DNA of 64,000 nucleotides from Roseivivax sediminis (lineage in GTDB: Bacteria > Pseudomonadota > Alphaproteobacteria > Rhodobacterales > Rhodobacteraceae), in assembly GCF_900112685.1 (NCBI RefSeq), contig NZ_FOMS01000003.1:124001-188000 (forward strand), read 5' to 3'. Within the stretch, counting starts at the first letter, position 1. Every line of letters begins with the position of its first letter. The position numbers and the translations under genes were made by a program. The notes below the pieces were generated by a model that saw only the letters and a program-made list of their open reading frames with translations, was not told the origin of the DNA and did no database searches. This document shows, one piece after another, positions 27,017 to 35,212 of the stretch.

Positions 27017-27098
27017 TTTGGGGGGAACCCCCAAACCCCCGGTGGGGGGCGCTGCCCCCCACGCCCCCAGGAGTATTTGGAAGCCCAAAGAAGCGGGG
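27017..27098 (+). repeat. Dispersed gene-end repeat, longest copy, after der
   Basis: Hairpin TTTGGGGG/CCCCCAAA (27017-27035), then hairpin GTGGGGGGC/GCCCCCCAC (27042-27062), then CCCCCAGGAGTATTT and CCCAAAGAAGC. It follows der by 32 bases in der's orientation and ends just before the convergent PPC-domain gene stop. Confidence 0.75.
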
Positions 27099-27105
27099 GC
27101 GGTTT

Positions 27106-27525
27106 TCAGTCGAAGGCGAGTTCATTGTAGCCGGTGCGCGGATCCCGCGGGCGGGTGAAGCGGGGGCCGGTGGCGAGGGCGAGGACGATCTCGGCGGTGG
27201 TGCGGACGGGGTTGCCGCGCAGGAGGTGGCCGCCGGTCATCGTGCCGCGCGCGTCCGACACCGCGAGGTGAAGGTGCGGGCCGTCCTGCGAGAAGGTGCC
27301 GGAGAGAGCGACGATTTCCAGCGGGCCGGGGATGGTGAGGGTGTCGTCCCGGCCGGCGGAGCGGAGCGTGGCGTGGGTGAGCGAGCCGACGGCGGCGGCG
27401 AGGAAGCCGGCGACATCGGGCTCAGCGTTGAAGGCGGCCTCCAGACTCTCGCGCAGGTCGGCGCCGGGGGCGAGGCGAAGGGCGACGAAGCGGGTAGCGC
27501 TTGACGGCCAGGCGGTGGAGATCAT
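27106..27525 (-). CDS. PPC (DUF296) domain protein
   Basis: A 139-aa single-domain protein of the plant-and-prokaryote-conserved family. The core (residues 15-115) includes ATRFVALRLAPGADLRESLE, IVALSGTFSQDGPHLHLAVS and TMTGGHLL, matching the family pattern with a conserved His pair in HLHLAVSD. In plants this domain binds AT-rich DNA through AT-hook proteins; the bacterial role is unknown. The ATG at 27523-27525 overlaps the stop of the 82-aa gene (ATGA) and GGGAGG lies eight bases ahead. Third gene of the arginase operon. Confidence 0.78.
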   Translation of the reverse strand: MISTAWPSSATRFVALRLAPGADLRESLEAAFNAEPDVAGFLAAAVGSLTHATLRSAGRDDTLTIPGPLEIVALSGTFSQDGPHLHLAVSDARGTMTGGHLLRGNPVRTTAEIVLALATGPRFTRPRDPRTGYNELAFD

Positions 27526-27770
27526 GCCGCCGCCCTCCCGGCGCGGCGCAACTGCATGCCGAAGAGGTCGCGCGGTTGGCCGGCGGCGGTGACGGGCCGC
27601 AAGTTCTGGCGCACAGTGCTCCATCTGCAGGCGTCGCCGTTCGCGATCCTGTCGAAGTGATACCTGCGGCGGTACTCCTCCTCGATGTGGTCCGCGAGAT
27701 TGCGGAGCGCGGCATCGAGCCCGAGGCGAATCGAGACGAAGCGAACGAGCGCCTTGTCCGAGGGGGGCAT
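27522..27770 (-). CDS. Short conserved protein of unknown function in arginase operon
   Basis: An 82-aa protein starting MPPSDKALVRFVSIRLGLDA. It is basic and helical in the first half (residues 5-36, ending in EEEYRRRYHFDR) and lacks membrane or secretion signals. I do not recognise a domain. The gene is real by context: it begins eight bases after the arginase stop and its stop overlaps the start of the PPC-domain gene, so the three are translationally linked. A housekeeping or regulatory partner of either neighbour is possible; no function is assigned. Confidence 0.68.
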   Translation of the reverse strand: MPPSDKALVRFVSIRLGLDAALRNLADHIEEEYRRRYHFDRIANGDACRWSTVRQNLRPVTAAGQPRDLFGMQLRRAGRAAA

Positions 27771-27778
27771 GGCGGACC

Positions 27779-28702
27779 TCAGAGGATGCGGGGCGTGGGG
27801 CGGTCGAAGACGCGGCGGCCGAGGGCCGAGGCGGCGAGATCGACCATCAACTGCGCGGTGCGGCCGCGTTCGTCGAGCATCGGGTTGAGCTCCACCAGGT
27901 CGAGCGACGACATCAGTCCCGAATCGTGCAGGATCTCCATCGCGAGGTGTCCCTCGCGCACCGTGGCGCCGCCGGGGACCGTGGTGCCCACCGCCGGTGC
28001 GACCGCCGGGTCGAGGAAGTCGACATCGAGGGAGACGTGCAGGTCGCCGCCCGCCGCCGCGACCGTTTCGAGAAAGGCATTGAGCGGAGCGGCGATGCCG
28101 GTCTCGTCGATATTGCGCATGTCGTGGCGCCGGATGCGGCTGGCCTCGAGAGCTGCGCGCTCCGGCCCGTCGACGGAGCGCAGGCCGATAATGCAGACAT
28201 TCTCCTCGAGAACCGGATGGGGCACCGAGGGAAAGCCGGGAAAACCCTCGCGGCCGGTGATGTAGGCCAGCGGCGTGCCGTGGAGATTGCCGCTGCCCGT
28301 AGTCAGCGCGGTGTGGAAGTCGGAATGGGCGTCGAGCCAGAGCACGAAGAGCGGTCGCCCGCGGGACGCGGCGTGCGCCGCCGCGCCGTGCACGGTCCCC
28401 AGTGACAGCGCGTGATCGCCCCCCATGAAGATCGCGGTGCCGCGTCCGAGCGCATCCTCGGCAGCGCGGGAGAGTGCCGCGGTCCAGCCGATCGTCTCGG
28501 GCAGGGCGTGAAGATGCGCGTCCGGGGCGACGTCCACGGCGTCCGGGGCCACGTTCCCGAGGTCGTGCACGTCGTGCCCGAGATCGGCGAGCGCGCCGTG
28601 CAGGCGTGCGCAGCGATAGGCGTCGGGGCCCATCAGACAACCGGCGCGACGCTTGCCGGAATCCACCGGCGCGCCGACGAGAAGGATGGTGCGGTGGCTC
28701 AT
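27779..28702 (-). CDS. rocF: Arginase
   Basis: Hydrolyses arginine to ornithine and urea using a two-manganese centre. The 307-aa protein has all three metal-ligand motifs of the ureohydrolase family: GGDHALSLG near residue 100, DAHSDFHT near 128 and SLDVDFLDPAVAPA near 226. The segment VDSGKRRAGCLMGP near the N-terminus is typical of arginases rather than agmatinases. The ATG at 28700-28702 has AGAGG six bases upstream. It is the first gene of a three-gene operon with an 82-aa protein and a PPC-domain protein. Arginase rather than agmatinase is a judgement from the N-terminus and general similarity. Confidence 0.88.
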   Translation of the reverse strand: MSHRTILLVGAPVDSGKRRAGCLMGPDAYRCARLHGALADLGHDVHDLGNVAPDAVDVAPDAHLHALPETIGWTAALSRAAEDALGRGTAIFMGGDHALSLGTVHGAAAHAASRGRPLFVLWLDAHSDFHTALTTGSGNLHGTPLAYITGREGFPGFPSVPHPVLEENVCIIGLRSVDGPERAALEASRIRRHDMRNIDETGIAAPLNAFLETVAAAGGDLHVSLDVDFLDPAVAPAVGTTVPGGATVREGHLAMEILHDSGLMSSLDLVELNPMLDERGRTAQLMVDLAASALGRRVFDRPTPRIL

Positions 28703-28817
28703 CGATACCTCTTCGGACGTGGTGCTTACGGGCCGAGTATGTCGCGGTGCGGCGCGGCGTCCAGTCGACCGATCGGCGGCAATGGGCGCCGGCTCCGCAA
28801 GATGGACGCCGGGCAGC

Positions 28818-29279
28818 TCAGGCGTCGCGGCGCCACGCGGCGATCCAGACGGCGGCGAGCGCGAGCGACAGCAGGGCGTTCCAGCTTGCCATGGACAGGC
28901 CCGCAAGCTGCCAGGCGACCTCGTCGCATCGCACCAGCGGCGCGTTCATGATCTGGTCCATGAGCTGATCGGTCGACAACCCGTCGATGGCGCCCGAGGT
29001 GCAGGTCGAGGGGCCCTCCCACCAGCCGCGTTCCACCCCCGTGTGGTAGATGCCGACGCCGGCGGTGACCAGCATGGCAGCCGTGCCGAGCAGCGAAAGC
29101 GCCGCCCCGGAGATGCGCGTGGCGACAAGACCCAGCAGGATCGCAAATCCGTGCGGATACCGCTGCCAGTGGCAGAGCTTGCAGGGCGCCAGGCCGCCCA
29201 GGTGCTGGAAGCCGAGGGCCCCGAGAAGCAGCGCGGCGGAGCCGGCGGATGCGATCAGGATCAGGGCGTTGCGGGTCAT
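28818..29279 (-). CDS. dsbB: Disulfide bond formation protein B
   Basis: Inner-membrane quinone reductase that reoxidises periplasmic DsbA. A 153-aa protein with four transmembrane helices; the first periplasmic loop has the Cys33-Lys-Leu-Cys36 pair and the second loop has Cys93 and Cys118. The WQRYPHG segment after the first pair is a family hallmark. It lies 23 bases after the YqaA-like gene on the same strand and is probably cotranscribed with it. No dsbA of the classical periplasmic type is in the window. Confidence 0.88.
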   Translation of the reverse strand: MTRNALILIASAGSAALLLGALGFQHLGGLAPCKLCHWQRYPHGFAILLGLVATRISGAALSLLGTAAMLVTAGVGIYHTGVERGWWEGPSTCTSGAIDGLSTDQLMDQIMNAPLVRCDEVAWQLAGLSMASWNALLSLALAAVWIAAWRRDA

Positions 29280-29302
29280 TCCACGCGTCCTCGTGCCAGG
29301 GC

Positions 29303-29881
29303 TCACAGATACCGCACCAACACGAAGCCGCCGATGAGCGCCACGCAAAAGAGCGTGAACACAAGGCCGAGCCGCCGTTCGATGAAATCGCGGATCGGGG
29401 GGCCGAACCAGTTGAGCAGCGCGGCCACGATGAAGAATCGCAATGCGCGGGCGACGAGCGCGCTCAGCACGAAGGGCAGGAGCGGCATTGCCGCCCAGCC
29501 CGACATTATGGTGATGACCTTGAACGGGAACGGCGTGACCCCGGCGACCAGCACCGCCCAGACGCCGAGCTCCTGAAAGCGGGCATTGAAGGCGATCATC
29601 TTGTCGCCCTTGCCGAGCGCTTCCAGCACCGGCGCCCCGATCTGGTCGTAGAAGAAGTAGCCGATACCGTAGCCGGCCAACCCGCCGGCGACGGAGGCGA
29701 GAGTCCCCACCAGCGCGATGGCCCAGGCGCGCCGCGGCTGCGCGAGGATCATCGGGATCATCATCACGTCCGGCGGGATCGGGAACACGGAGCTTTCGAT
29801 GAAGGCTACGAGAGCGAGCACCCACATGGCGTGCGGATGCTCTGCATAGGACAGCGTGCGGTCGTAGAGACGTCTCAGCAT
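29303..29881 (-). CDS. YqaA/DedA-like (VTT domain) membrane protein
   Basis: A 192-aa membrane protein with a YqaA-type VTT/SNARE-associated domain. Residues 19-50 contain FIESSVFPIPPDVMMIPMIL, the re-entrant-loop signature, and GVTPFPFKVITIMSG near 110 is the second. Four or more hydrophobic segments follow. Relatives act in lipid flipping or membrane homeostasis. The ATG at 29879-29881 is chosen over an upstream alternative because the family begins MLRRLYD. First gene of a pair with dsbB, divergent from the tRNA-Leu gene. Confidence 0.83.
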   Translation of the reverse strand: MLRRLYDRTLSYAEHPHAMWVLALVAFIESSVFPIPPDVMMIPMILAQPRRAWAIALVGTLASVAGGLAGYGIGYFFYDQIGAPVLEALGKGDKMIAFNARFQELGVWAVLVAGVTPFPFKVITIMSGWAAMPLLPFVLSALVARALRFFIVAALLNWFGPPIRDFIERRLGLVFTLFCVALIGGFVLVRYL

Positions 29882-29992
29882 GGGCCTCGCCCTGAGGGGG
29901 TCGGTCCGGTTGACCATGGTGGCACGGGGTCGTCAAGCCGCGCTGATTGCCTCTGGACGCAAGGACACGCGGACGGTAGGAGCAGCACTCAG

Positions 29993-30078
29993 GCCCAAGT
30001 GGCGGAATGGTAGACGCAGGGGATTCAAAATCCCCCGGTCGAAAGATCGTGTCGGTTCGAGTCCGACCTTGGGCACCA
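29993..30078 (+). tRNA. tRNA-Leu (anticodon CAA)
   Basis: Folds as a class II tRNA: acceptor stem GCCCAAG (29993-29999) with CTTGGGC (30068-30074), D-loop GGCGGAATGGTAGACGC, anticodon loop TTCAAAA giving CAA, a long variable arm, and T-loop GTTCGAGTC. The 3' CCA is encoded (30076-30078). It reads UUG leucine codons. A decayed transposase gene lies directly downstream. Confidence 0.96.
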
Positions 30079-30159
30079 CCCGCATCAGGCAAGCCTTTGT
30101 TTCCCTCAGCTTCAACACGGGCTGAGCCGGGGCGTGGACCATGCCGGAGAGCAAGGCTG

Positions 30160-30450
30160 CCGCCTTCACATTCGCGAGGCAGGGCATCCACGACGTCCAC
30201 GACGTGGTCCGACGCGCTCCTTGCCACTGCTCGACCGGTTCGCAGGTGTCAGTCCCAGCCAGGCCGCGAGTTCGCGCCCGCTCGGGAACCGCCGGGCGCT
30301 GCCGATGGTGGCCGCGATGGCCGAGGCGCGCACGGGACCGACGCCAGGAAACGTCCGGGGCCGCCGGATCTGCGGATTGGACCGGGTCTCTATCCTCGGC
30401 CGCAACTCATGCCCGCCGACCGGGTTCAGGAACGTCGTGAACTGCCGGGT
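30160..30450 (-). pseudogene. IS110-family transposase remnant (C-terminal domain)
   Basis: On the minus strand, codons from about 30429 to 30208 read IRRPRTFPGVGPVRASAIAA, then GSARRFPSGRELAAWLGLTP and SSSGKERVG. This is the Transposase_20 helix-hairpin-helix domain of IS110/IS116 transposases. The N-terminal DEDD domain is gone, and after KERVG the expected IS110 C-terminus shifts frame and stops. No terminal repeats are visible, as usual for IS110. The remnant fills most of the otherwise gene-free 30079-30514 interval next to tRNA-Leu; the rest of that interval shows nothing I recognise. Confidence 0.75.
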
Positions 30451-30514
30451 CAGGGCCCTGAACCATGAGGCCCGTGTGACCGATGTCATGGGGGACGACC
30501 GGCGGCGGGACCGC

Positions 30515-31243
30515 TCAGGCGTGCGGGGGTGCCAGCCGCGCGCGTTCGTCGTCGAGCGTGCGCGGCTTGTGGCGTGCCTCGCGCAGCGCGGCGGAGAGGT
30601 CGCGGCCTTCCACCGCCGCCGCCGCAATGCGGGACAGCGCGTAGGTCGGTACTGTCACATGCCCGGCCAGAGCGGCGCGCCCCAGCGCCTGGACGGTCAG
30701 GTAGAGCCTTTGCGCGCCGAGCGTGACGGGTCCGGGGGCGGGGACGCCTTCGGCGATGCTGCGGCAGGCCTCCGAATCCGGGGACAGGTAGGTGCGGCAG
30801 ATCATCGGGCGGGCGTCATAGGCGCGGCACATGCGGGTGTCGGGATCGAGGGCAGGGCAGGCGCGCGACGACCAGGCGCGCCCGTCCGGTGCTCCGGCGA
30901 GCGGTGCGAGCGCGGCGTGCAGATGGCGTGCCTCGGCCTCGAGGATCACCGCGCCCTCGTCGCCGGCCAGGATGCAGCAGAAGGCGCAGCCGGGCGCACA
31001 GGCGGCCGTCCGGACGGGTTCGGAGGCCGCCTGGCCCTGGAGCTCCGCCCCGCCGATGCGCAAGGCCGGCAGGCCCGCCTTGACCTCGCGCAGGACCACA
31101 TCCAGCGATTGCCCGTGACGCTCCGCGGTATCGAGGTAGAGGTCGAGCATCTGCCGCGCGCGGGCCGCGTCCGCGCCGCGCAGCCGTACCGCGCCGACCC
31201 GCTTGCGCAGCTCGGCAAGGCTCTTCGGGGCACGCCCGCTCAT
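30515..31243 (-). CDS. YkgJ-family cysteine-cluster protein
   Basis: A 242-aa cytoplasmic protein with the zinc/iron-chelating cysteine cluster of the YkgJ (CxxxCxxCC) family. Cysteines are at residues 82, 86, 89 and 90 (CAPGCAFCC), then 129, 139, 149 (CRAYDARPMIC) and 160. The N-terminal 60 residues are helical and the C-terminus Arg-rich. Biochemical function is unknown. The ATG at 31241-31243 overlaps the stop of the preceding gene (ATGA), so the pair is translationally coupled. It ends beside the IS110 remnant. Confidence 0.83.
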   Translation of the reverse strand: MSGRAPKSLAELRKRVGAVRLRGADAARARQMLDLYLDTAERHGQSLDVVLREVKAGLPALRIGGAELQGQAASEPVRTAACAPGCAFCCILAGDEGAVILEAEARHLHAALAPLAGAPDGRAWSSRACPALDPDTRMCRAYDARPMICRTYLSPDSEACRSIAEGVPAPGPVTLGAQRLYLTVQALGRAALAGHVTVPTYALSRIAAAAVEGRDLSAALREARHKPRTLDDERARLAPPHA

Positions 31244-32121
31244 GGCGCGATCGTCTTGACGCCGGGCATGCGGGCGATCGCGTCGAGATCCTCCTCGTAG
31301 CGCTCCGTCAGTGCCGCGACGCGGGTCGCGTCCCAACCCGGCAGGTCGAGCTCTTCCTCGATCGCGTCCGCACGCGCGTACTTGTCGAGGAAGGCGACCA
31401 TCACGCGCCGGCGCTGATGCTCGGTCAGCCCCGGATGCTCCGCGAGATAGGCCCGGAAACGCTTCATGCCCTCGGGCTCCATGATCTCGGACAGAAGGTC
31501 GAAAGCGCCCTTGATGCGGCGGTCGGCCTCGATCCCGGCCATCGTGCGCAGGATCTGGCCCCAGATCAGCGGCGTGTCCTCGTTGGCCCAGAGGGTGATC
31601 GGCACGTCCGGATGCGCGGCCCGAAGCCTGCGCACGAGGTCGGACCAGCGCAGGTCTTCGGGCGCCAGCCCGTCGAGGAACTCGGTGAACTCGGTCTGCG
31701 GCGCCTCCGCGAAGACCGCCGGCAGGAAGGTGGCCGGATCGCGGACGCCGAGAAACAGCTCGATCCCGTCGCCGGCGAAAAGCGACTTGAGCGCGCCGAG
31801 CCGTTCCTCGGCCCGCGCGTAGAGGATCCCGCCGCGCAGCGCGAGCTTGGGCACGCCGAAGAAGTTCCGGTGCGACAGGATCATGCGGCCCACATGCTCG
31901 GCATCCTCGGTGAGGATGGTTTCCATCAGGACGTCGCGGGCCTCCGGCCCCGGCGTGCCGGTGGCGAGCGCCTGCACAGCGTCGCTGAGCAGCGTCCGGT
32001 ACCGGCTCGGCCCGGGCACCGCCACCCCGTCATCGCGCCACGCCTCGGCATTGCGCGACAGGCCCCGAAGCAGCCGGTCCTCGTCGGTGGCGTGCACGCC
32101 GGCGTGAAGGATGATTTGCAT
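31240..32121 (-). CDS. Conserved protein of unknown function, weakly sulfotransferase-like
   Basis: A 293-aa soluble protein from the ATG at 32119-32121, opening MQIILHAGVHATDEDRLLRG. The beta-strand-loop start resembles the PAPS-binding loop of sulfotransferases (H-G-x-H-x-T), but the usual small residues and following Lys/Arg-Thr-Thr are replaced, so catalysis is doubtful. Later motifs are WANEDTPLIWGQILRTMAG and a C-terminal EELDLPGWD. Homologues with this sequence style seem restricted to Rhodobacteraceae, from memory. It overlaps the YkgJ gene by four bases. I assign no function. Confidence 0.72.
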   Translation of the reverse strand: MQIILHAGVHATDEDRLLRGLSRNAEAWRDDGVAVPGPSRYRTLLSDAVQALATGTPGPEARDVLMETILTEDAEHVGRMILSHRNFFGVPKLALRGGILYARAEERLGALKSLFAGDGIELFLGVRDPATFLPAVFAEAPQTEFTEFLDGLAPEDLRWSDLVRRLRAAHPDVPITLWANEDTPLIWGQILRTMAGIEADRRIKGAFDLLSEIMEPEGMKRFRAYLAEHPGLTEHQRRRVMVAFLDKYARADAIEEELDLPGWDATRVAALTERYEEDLDAIARMPGVKTIAP

Positions 32122-32236
32122 GTATCGTGGCTTCGGATTGCTGCCGCTTCGGCCTAGTGCAAGCGGGCGCGGTTGGTCAAACGGCTTCTGGGGCGGGCCT
32201 GCCCCGTGCCGGGCGCGACGCAGATGGCGGTGCTGG

Positions 32237-32286
32237 GTGGGGGCCAGCCCCCACACCCCCGGAGTATTTGGAACGAGAAGAAGGGA
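32237..32286 (+). repeat. Dispersed gene-end repeat, copy between two minus-strand genes
   Basis: Hairpin GTGGGGGC/GCCCCCAC (32237-32254) followed by ACCCCCGGAGTATTT and AACGAGAAGAAGG. Unlike most copies it does not follow a plus-strand gene; it lies in the 271-base interval between ftsB and the conserved hypothetical gene, where nothing else is visible. Confidence 0.72.
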
Positions 32287-32392
32287 AGGGGGCGGTTCCT
32301 GCGGTTCCGAACCGGGCCGGAATGCCGGGGCAGGGTGAGACCCACCGAGGGCGGCGAGGTCGGGAGAACTTGGGCGGCCGTGCGGTGCGCGT

Positions 32393-32695
32393 TCAGCGCA
32401 CGACGATTTCGTCGGCGCGGACGAGGCCGAGGACATCGCGCGCCTGTTCGTCGAGAAGGTCGAGATCGAGATAGGTGTCCGACAGCCGCCGGGTGAGGTT
32501 CTCCATCCGCGCGACCTCGGCCTTCAGGCGATCGAGTTCCTCGGCCTGCTGGCGGGCCTCCACCTCGATCTCCGCGCGGCGGAAGAGCCCGTAATCCCCC
32601 TGCACCGCGGCGAAGGTGAAATAGGCTCCGATCACCAATGCGCCGGCGAAGTAGAGAAGCGCCCCGAACGCGGGGCGGTGTCGGAGATGGGTCAT
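32393..32695 (-). CDS. ftsB: Septum formation initiator FtsB/DivIC-like protein
   Basis: A 100-aa bitopic membrane protein with one transmembrane helix (residues 10-31) followed by a heptad-rich coiled coil (about 40-75: AEIEVEARQQAEELDRLKAE then RMENLTRRLSD). It ends in YLDLDLLDEQARDVLG, typical of the DivIC/FtsB family that recruits late divisome proteins with FtsL. ATG at 32693-32695. It lies 100 bases downstream of pgk on the same strand, a common placement in alphaproteobacteria. Confidence 0.85.
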   Translation of the reverse strand: MTHLRHRPAFGALLYFAGALVIGAYFTFAAVQGDYGLFRRAEIEVEARQQAEELDRLKAEVARMENLTRRLSDTYLDLDLLDEQARDVLGLVRADEIVVR

Positions 32696-32795
32696 GGCTC
32701 TGCCTCGGTCGCGCCTCTGGGCGGGCGCTGCACGGTGACGATGGCACAGCGGGGCGGGCGTGAAAATCACCCGCCGCGCTGTCGCGAATCGGGTG

Positions 32796-33983
32796 TTACC
32801 CGAGTGCCGCAACTCCGGGCAAAGTCTTGCCTTCCATCCATTCCAGGAAGGCGCCGCCCGCGGTGGAGATGTAGCTGAACGATTCGGCCGCACCGGCCTT
32901 GTTGAGCGCCGCCACCGTGTCGCCGCCGCCGGCGACCGAAACGAGCTTGCCGGCGGCCGACAATTCGGCCGCGTGGGAAGCGGCGGCATTGGTGGCCGCG
33001 TCGAACGGCGCGATTTCGAACGCGCCGAGGGGGCCGTTCCAGATCAGTGTTTCGGACCGGTCCAGGACGTCGCGGATATGGGCGACGCTGTCGGGGCCGG
33101 CGTCGAGGATCATCGCGTCCTCGGGGCAGTCCTCGGCCTTGACGATGCCGTGCGGGGCGCCGGCCTTGAATTCGCGGGCGACAACGACGTCGCGCGGCAG
33201 CAGTATCTCGCATCCCGTGGAGGCGGCCTTCTCGGCGATCTCCTTGGCGGTGCCGGTCATGTCGTGCTCGCAGAGCGACTTGCCGACGCTAAGGCCCTGC
33301 GCGGCGAGGAAGGTGTTGGCCATGCCGCCGCCGATGATCAGCGTGTCCACCTTCTCGATCAGGTTGGACAGAAGGTCGAGCTTGGTCGAGACCTTGGCGC
33401 CGCCGACGACGGCCGCAACGGGCCGCCTGGGGTCGCCAAGCGCGGCCTCGAGCGCTTTCAGCTCGGCCGCCATCAGCCGTCCGGCGCAGGCCGGAAGCTT
33501 GCGCGCCAGCGCCTCGGTGGACGCGTGCGCGCGGTGCGCGGCGGAGAAGGCGTCATTGCAGTAGGCATCGCCGAGCGCGGCCATCTCGTCGGCCAGCGCG
33601 TCGTCGTTCTTTTCCTCGCCGGGGTGGAAACGCGTGTTCTCCAGCAGCAGGACCTGGCCGTCCTCCAGTGCACCGACAGCGGCCTCGGCCGCCGGGCCGC
33701 GGCAATCGGCGGCGAAGACGACACTGGTGCCGAACGCCTCTTCGAGGGCGGGGACGAGCGGCTGCAGGCTCATCTCGGGGACATGTGCGCCCTTGGGCCT
33801 GCCGAAATGTGCCAGCAGGATCGGCTTGCCGCCGGCCTCCAGGATGGCGCGGATCGTCGGCACGATGCGCTCGATCCGGGTGGCGTCGGTGACGCGCCCG
33901 TCCTCGACCGGCACGTTGATGTCGACGCGGGTCAGCACGCGCTTGCCCGCAAGGTCCATCTGGTCGAGCGTCTTCCAGGCCAT
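32796..33983 (-). CDS. pgk: Phosphoglycerate kinase
   Basis: Transfers phosphate between 1,3-bisphosphoglycerate and ADP in glycolysis, gluconeogenesis and, if present, carbon fixation. The 395-aa protein opens [20 protein letters not shown] and contains [11 protein letters not shown] (residues 19-29), HFGRPKG near 60, [12 protein letters not shown] near 113, [12 protein letters not shown] near 142 and the nucleotide-loop GGGDTVAAL near 350. The ATG at 33981-33983 has AGGAGG eight bases upstream; an in-frame extension to 34118 is rejected. Divergent from the cyclophilin pair. Confidence 0.95.
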   Translation of the reverse strand: MAWKTLDQMDLAGKRVLTRVDINVPVEDGRVTDATRIERIVPTIRAILEAGGKPILLAHFGRPKGAHVPEMSLQPLVPALEEAFGTSVVFAADCRGPAAEAAVGALEDGQVLLLENTRFHPGEEKNDDALADEMAALGDAYCNDAFSAAHRAHASTEALARKLPACAGRLMAAELKALEAALGDPRRPVAAVVGGAKVSTKLDLLSNLIEKVDTLIIGGGMANTFLAAQGLSVGKSLCEHDMTGTAKEIAEKAASTGCEILLPRDVVVAREFKAGAPHGIVKAEDCPEDAMILDAGPDSVAHIRDVLDRSETLIWNGPLGAFEIAPFDAATNAAASHAAELSAAGKLVSVAGGGDTVAALNKAGAAESFSYISTAGGAFLEWMEGKTLPGVAALG

Positions 33984-34120
33984 CGGCAATCCTCCTGTCG
34001 AAAGGCTTTGGGCGCGATGCATGGCCCCTTGCGGGCCCGGCGTCAACAAAGCGGCGCCTTGTGGCGCGCCGCTGCCGGTTATACCTAAGGCGCCAGCATC
34101 GGATAAGGGAGAGCGCACAC

Positions 34121-34627
34121 GTGGCCGAGATCAAGGACCCCGAGAACACCATCCTGATGGAACTGGCGGGCGGTACCGTCATCATCGAGCTTCTGCCCGA
34201 CGTGGCGCCGAAGCATGCCGAACGGATGAAGGAACTGGCGCGCGCGGGCGCCTACGACAACGTGGTCTTTCACCGGGTGATCGACGGCTTCATGGCGCAG
34301 ACCGGCGACGTGCGGCACGGCAATGCCGAGGACGGGTTCGACCTGCGCATGGCCGGGACCGGCGCATCGGAACTTCCGAACCTGCCGGCGGAGTTCTCCA
34401 AGCTGCCGCACGACCGCGGCACGCTGGGGGCGGCGCGGTCGCAGAACCCGAACTCCGCCAATTCGCAGTTCTTCATCAGCTTCAAGGACAACCATTTCCT
34501 GAACGGGCAATACACGGTTTATGGCCGCGTGATCTCGGGCATGGAGCATGTCGACGCGCTTACCCGCGGCGAGCCGCCGAAGAACCCCGACCGCATGATC
34601 AGCGTGAAGGTGGCCGCGGATGCGTAA
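34121..34627 (+). CDS. Cytoplasmic cyclophilin-type peptidyl-prolyl isomerase
   Basis: Catalyses cis-trans isomerisation of X-Pro bonds. The 168-aa protein has no signal sequence. Active-site segments are [16 protein letters not shown] (around residues 48-63), [15 protein letters not shown] (107-121) and [15 protein letters not shown]. The start is the GTG at 34121 with GGGAG upstream, giving [14 protein letters not shown]. Its stop codon lies inside the next gene, an exported paralogue, overlapping by eight bases. Confidence 0.9.
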   Translation: MAEIKDPENTILMELAGGTVIIELLPDVAPKHAERMKELARAGAYDNVVFHRVIDGFMAQTGDVRHGNAEDGFDLRMAGTGASELPNLPAEFSKLPHDRGTLGAARSQNPNSANSQFFISFKDNHFLNGQYTVYGRVISGMEHVDALTRGEPPKNPDRMISVKVAADA

Positions 34628-35168
34628 GGCCCTGATCGCAGCAGCCCTCGTCGCCGCCGGTCCGGCCGCCGCGACGGGGATAGAGATCGACGTGACCGGA
34701 GAGGCGAATGGCACCATCGCCATCGACCTCTTCGAAGACGTCGCGCCGCAGCACGCGGAGCGGATCGCAACGCTCGCGGAGGAGGGAGCCTATGACGGCG
34801 TGGTCTTTCACCGCGTGATCGACGGCTTCATGGCGCAGACCGGCGACGTGGAGTTCGGCAAGACCGGCGGCGACATGCGCATGGCCGGGCGTGGCGGCTC
34901 GGACCTGCCGGACCTGCCGGCAGAGTTCTCGGACCTCGGCTTCGAGCAGGGAGTCGTCGGCATGGCTCGCTCGCAATCGCCCGACAGTGCCAACTCGCAG
35001 TTCTTCATCATGTTCGACGACGCGCCTTTCCTGAACGGCCAGTATACCGTGGTGGGGGAGGTCACGTCTGGTCAGGACGTGGTCGATGCAATCAAGCGCG
35101 GCACGGGCCCGAACGGCGCCGTGGTCGGAGAGCCCGACGTGATGGAAGAGGTGCGCGTCACCGAGTGA
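34620..35168 (+). CDS. Exported cyclophilin-type peptidyl-prolyl isomerase
   Basis: A 182-aa paralogue of the preceding gene with an N-terminal signal peptide ([20 protein letters not shown], cleavage near 19), so it acts in the periplasm. It repeats the same motifs: [35 protein letters not shown] and [15 protein letters not shown]. It is tandem to, and overlaps by eight bases, the cytoplasmic copy, so the pair is translationally coupled. Divergence of the C-terminus and the added signal show specialisation after duplication. Confidence 0.9.
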   Translation: MRKALIAAALVAAGPAAATGIEIDVTGEANGTIAIDLFEDVAPQHAERIATLAEEGAYDGVVFHRVIDGFMAQTGDVEFGKTGGDMRMAGRGGSDLPDLPAEFSDLGFEQGVVGMARSQSPDSANSQFFIMFDDAPFLNGQYTVVGEVTSGQDVVDAIKRGTGPNGAVVGEPDVMEEVRVTE

Positions 35169-35212
35169 CGCGGTCCTCTGGACTGGATCGCCTGTGCGCC
35201 GATCCCGCCGCT

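Noticed and set aside
29909-29940. TTGACC and downstream bases as the tRNA-Leu promoter
   Set aside because: No convincing -10 sequence at the right spacing.
28818-30227. A 469-codon minus-strand frame running through dsbB, the YqaA-like gene and tRNA-Leu
   Set aside because: Only its last 153 codons (dsbB) look like a protein; the rest is out of frame with the YqaA-like gene and crosses the tRNA.
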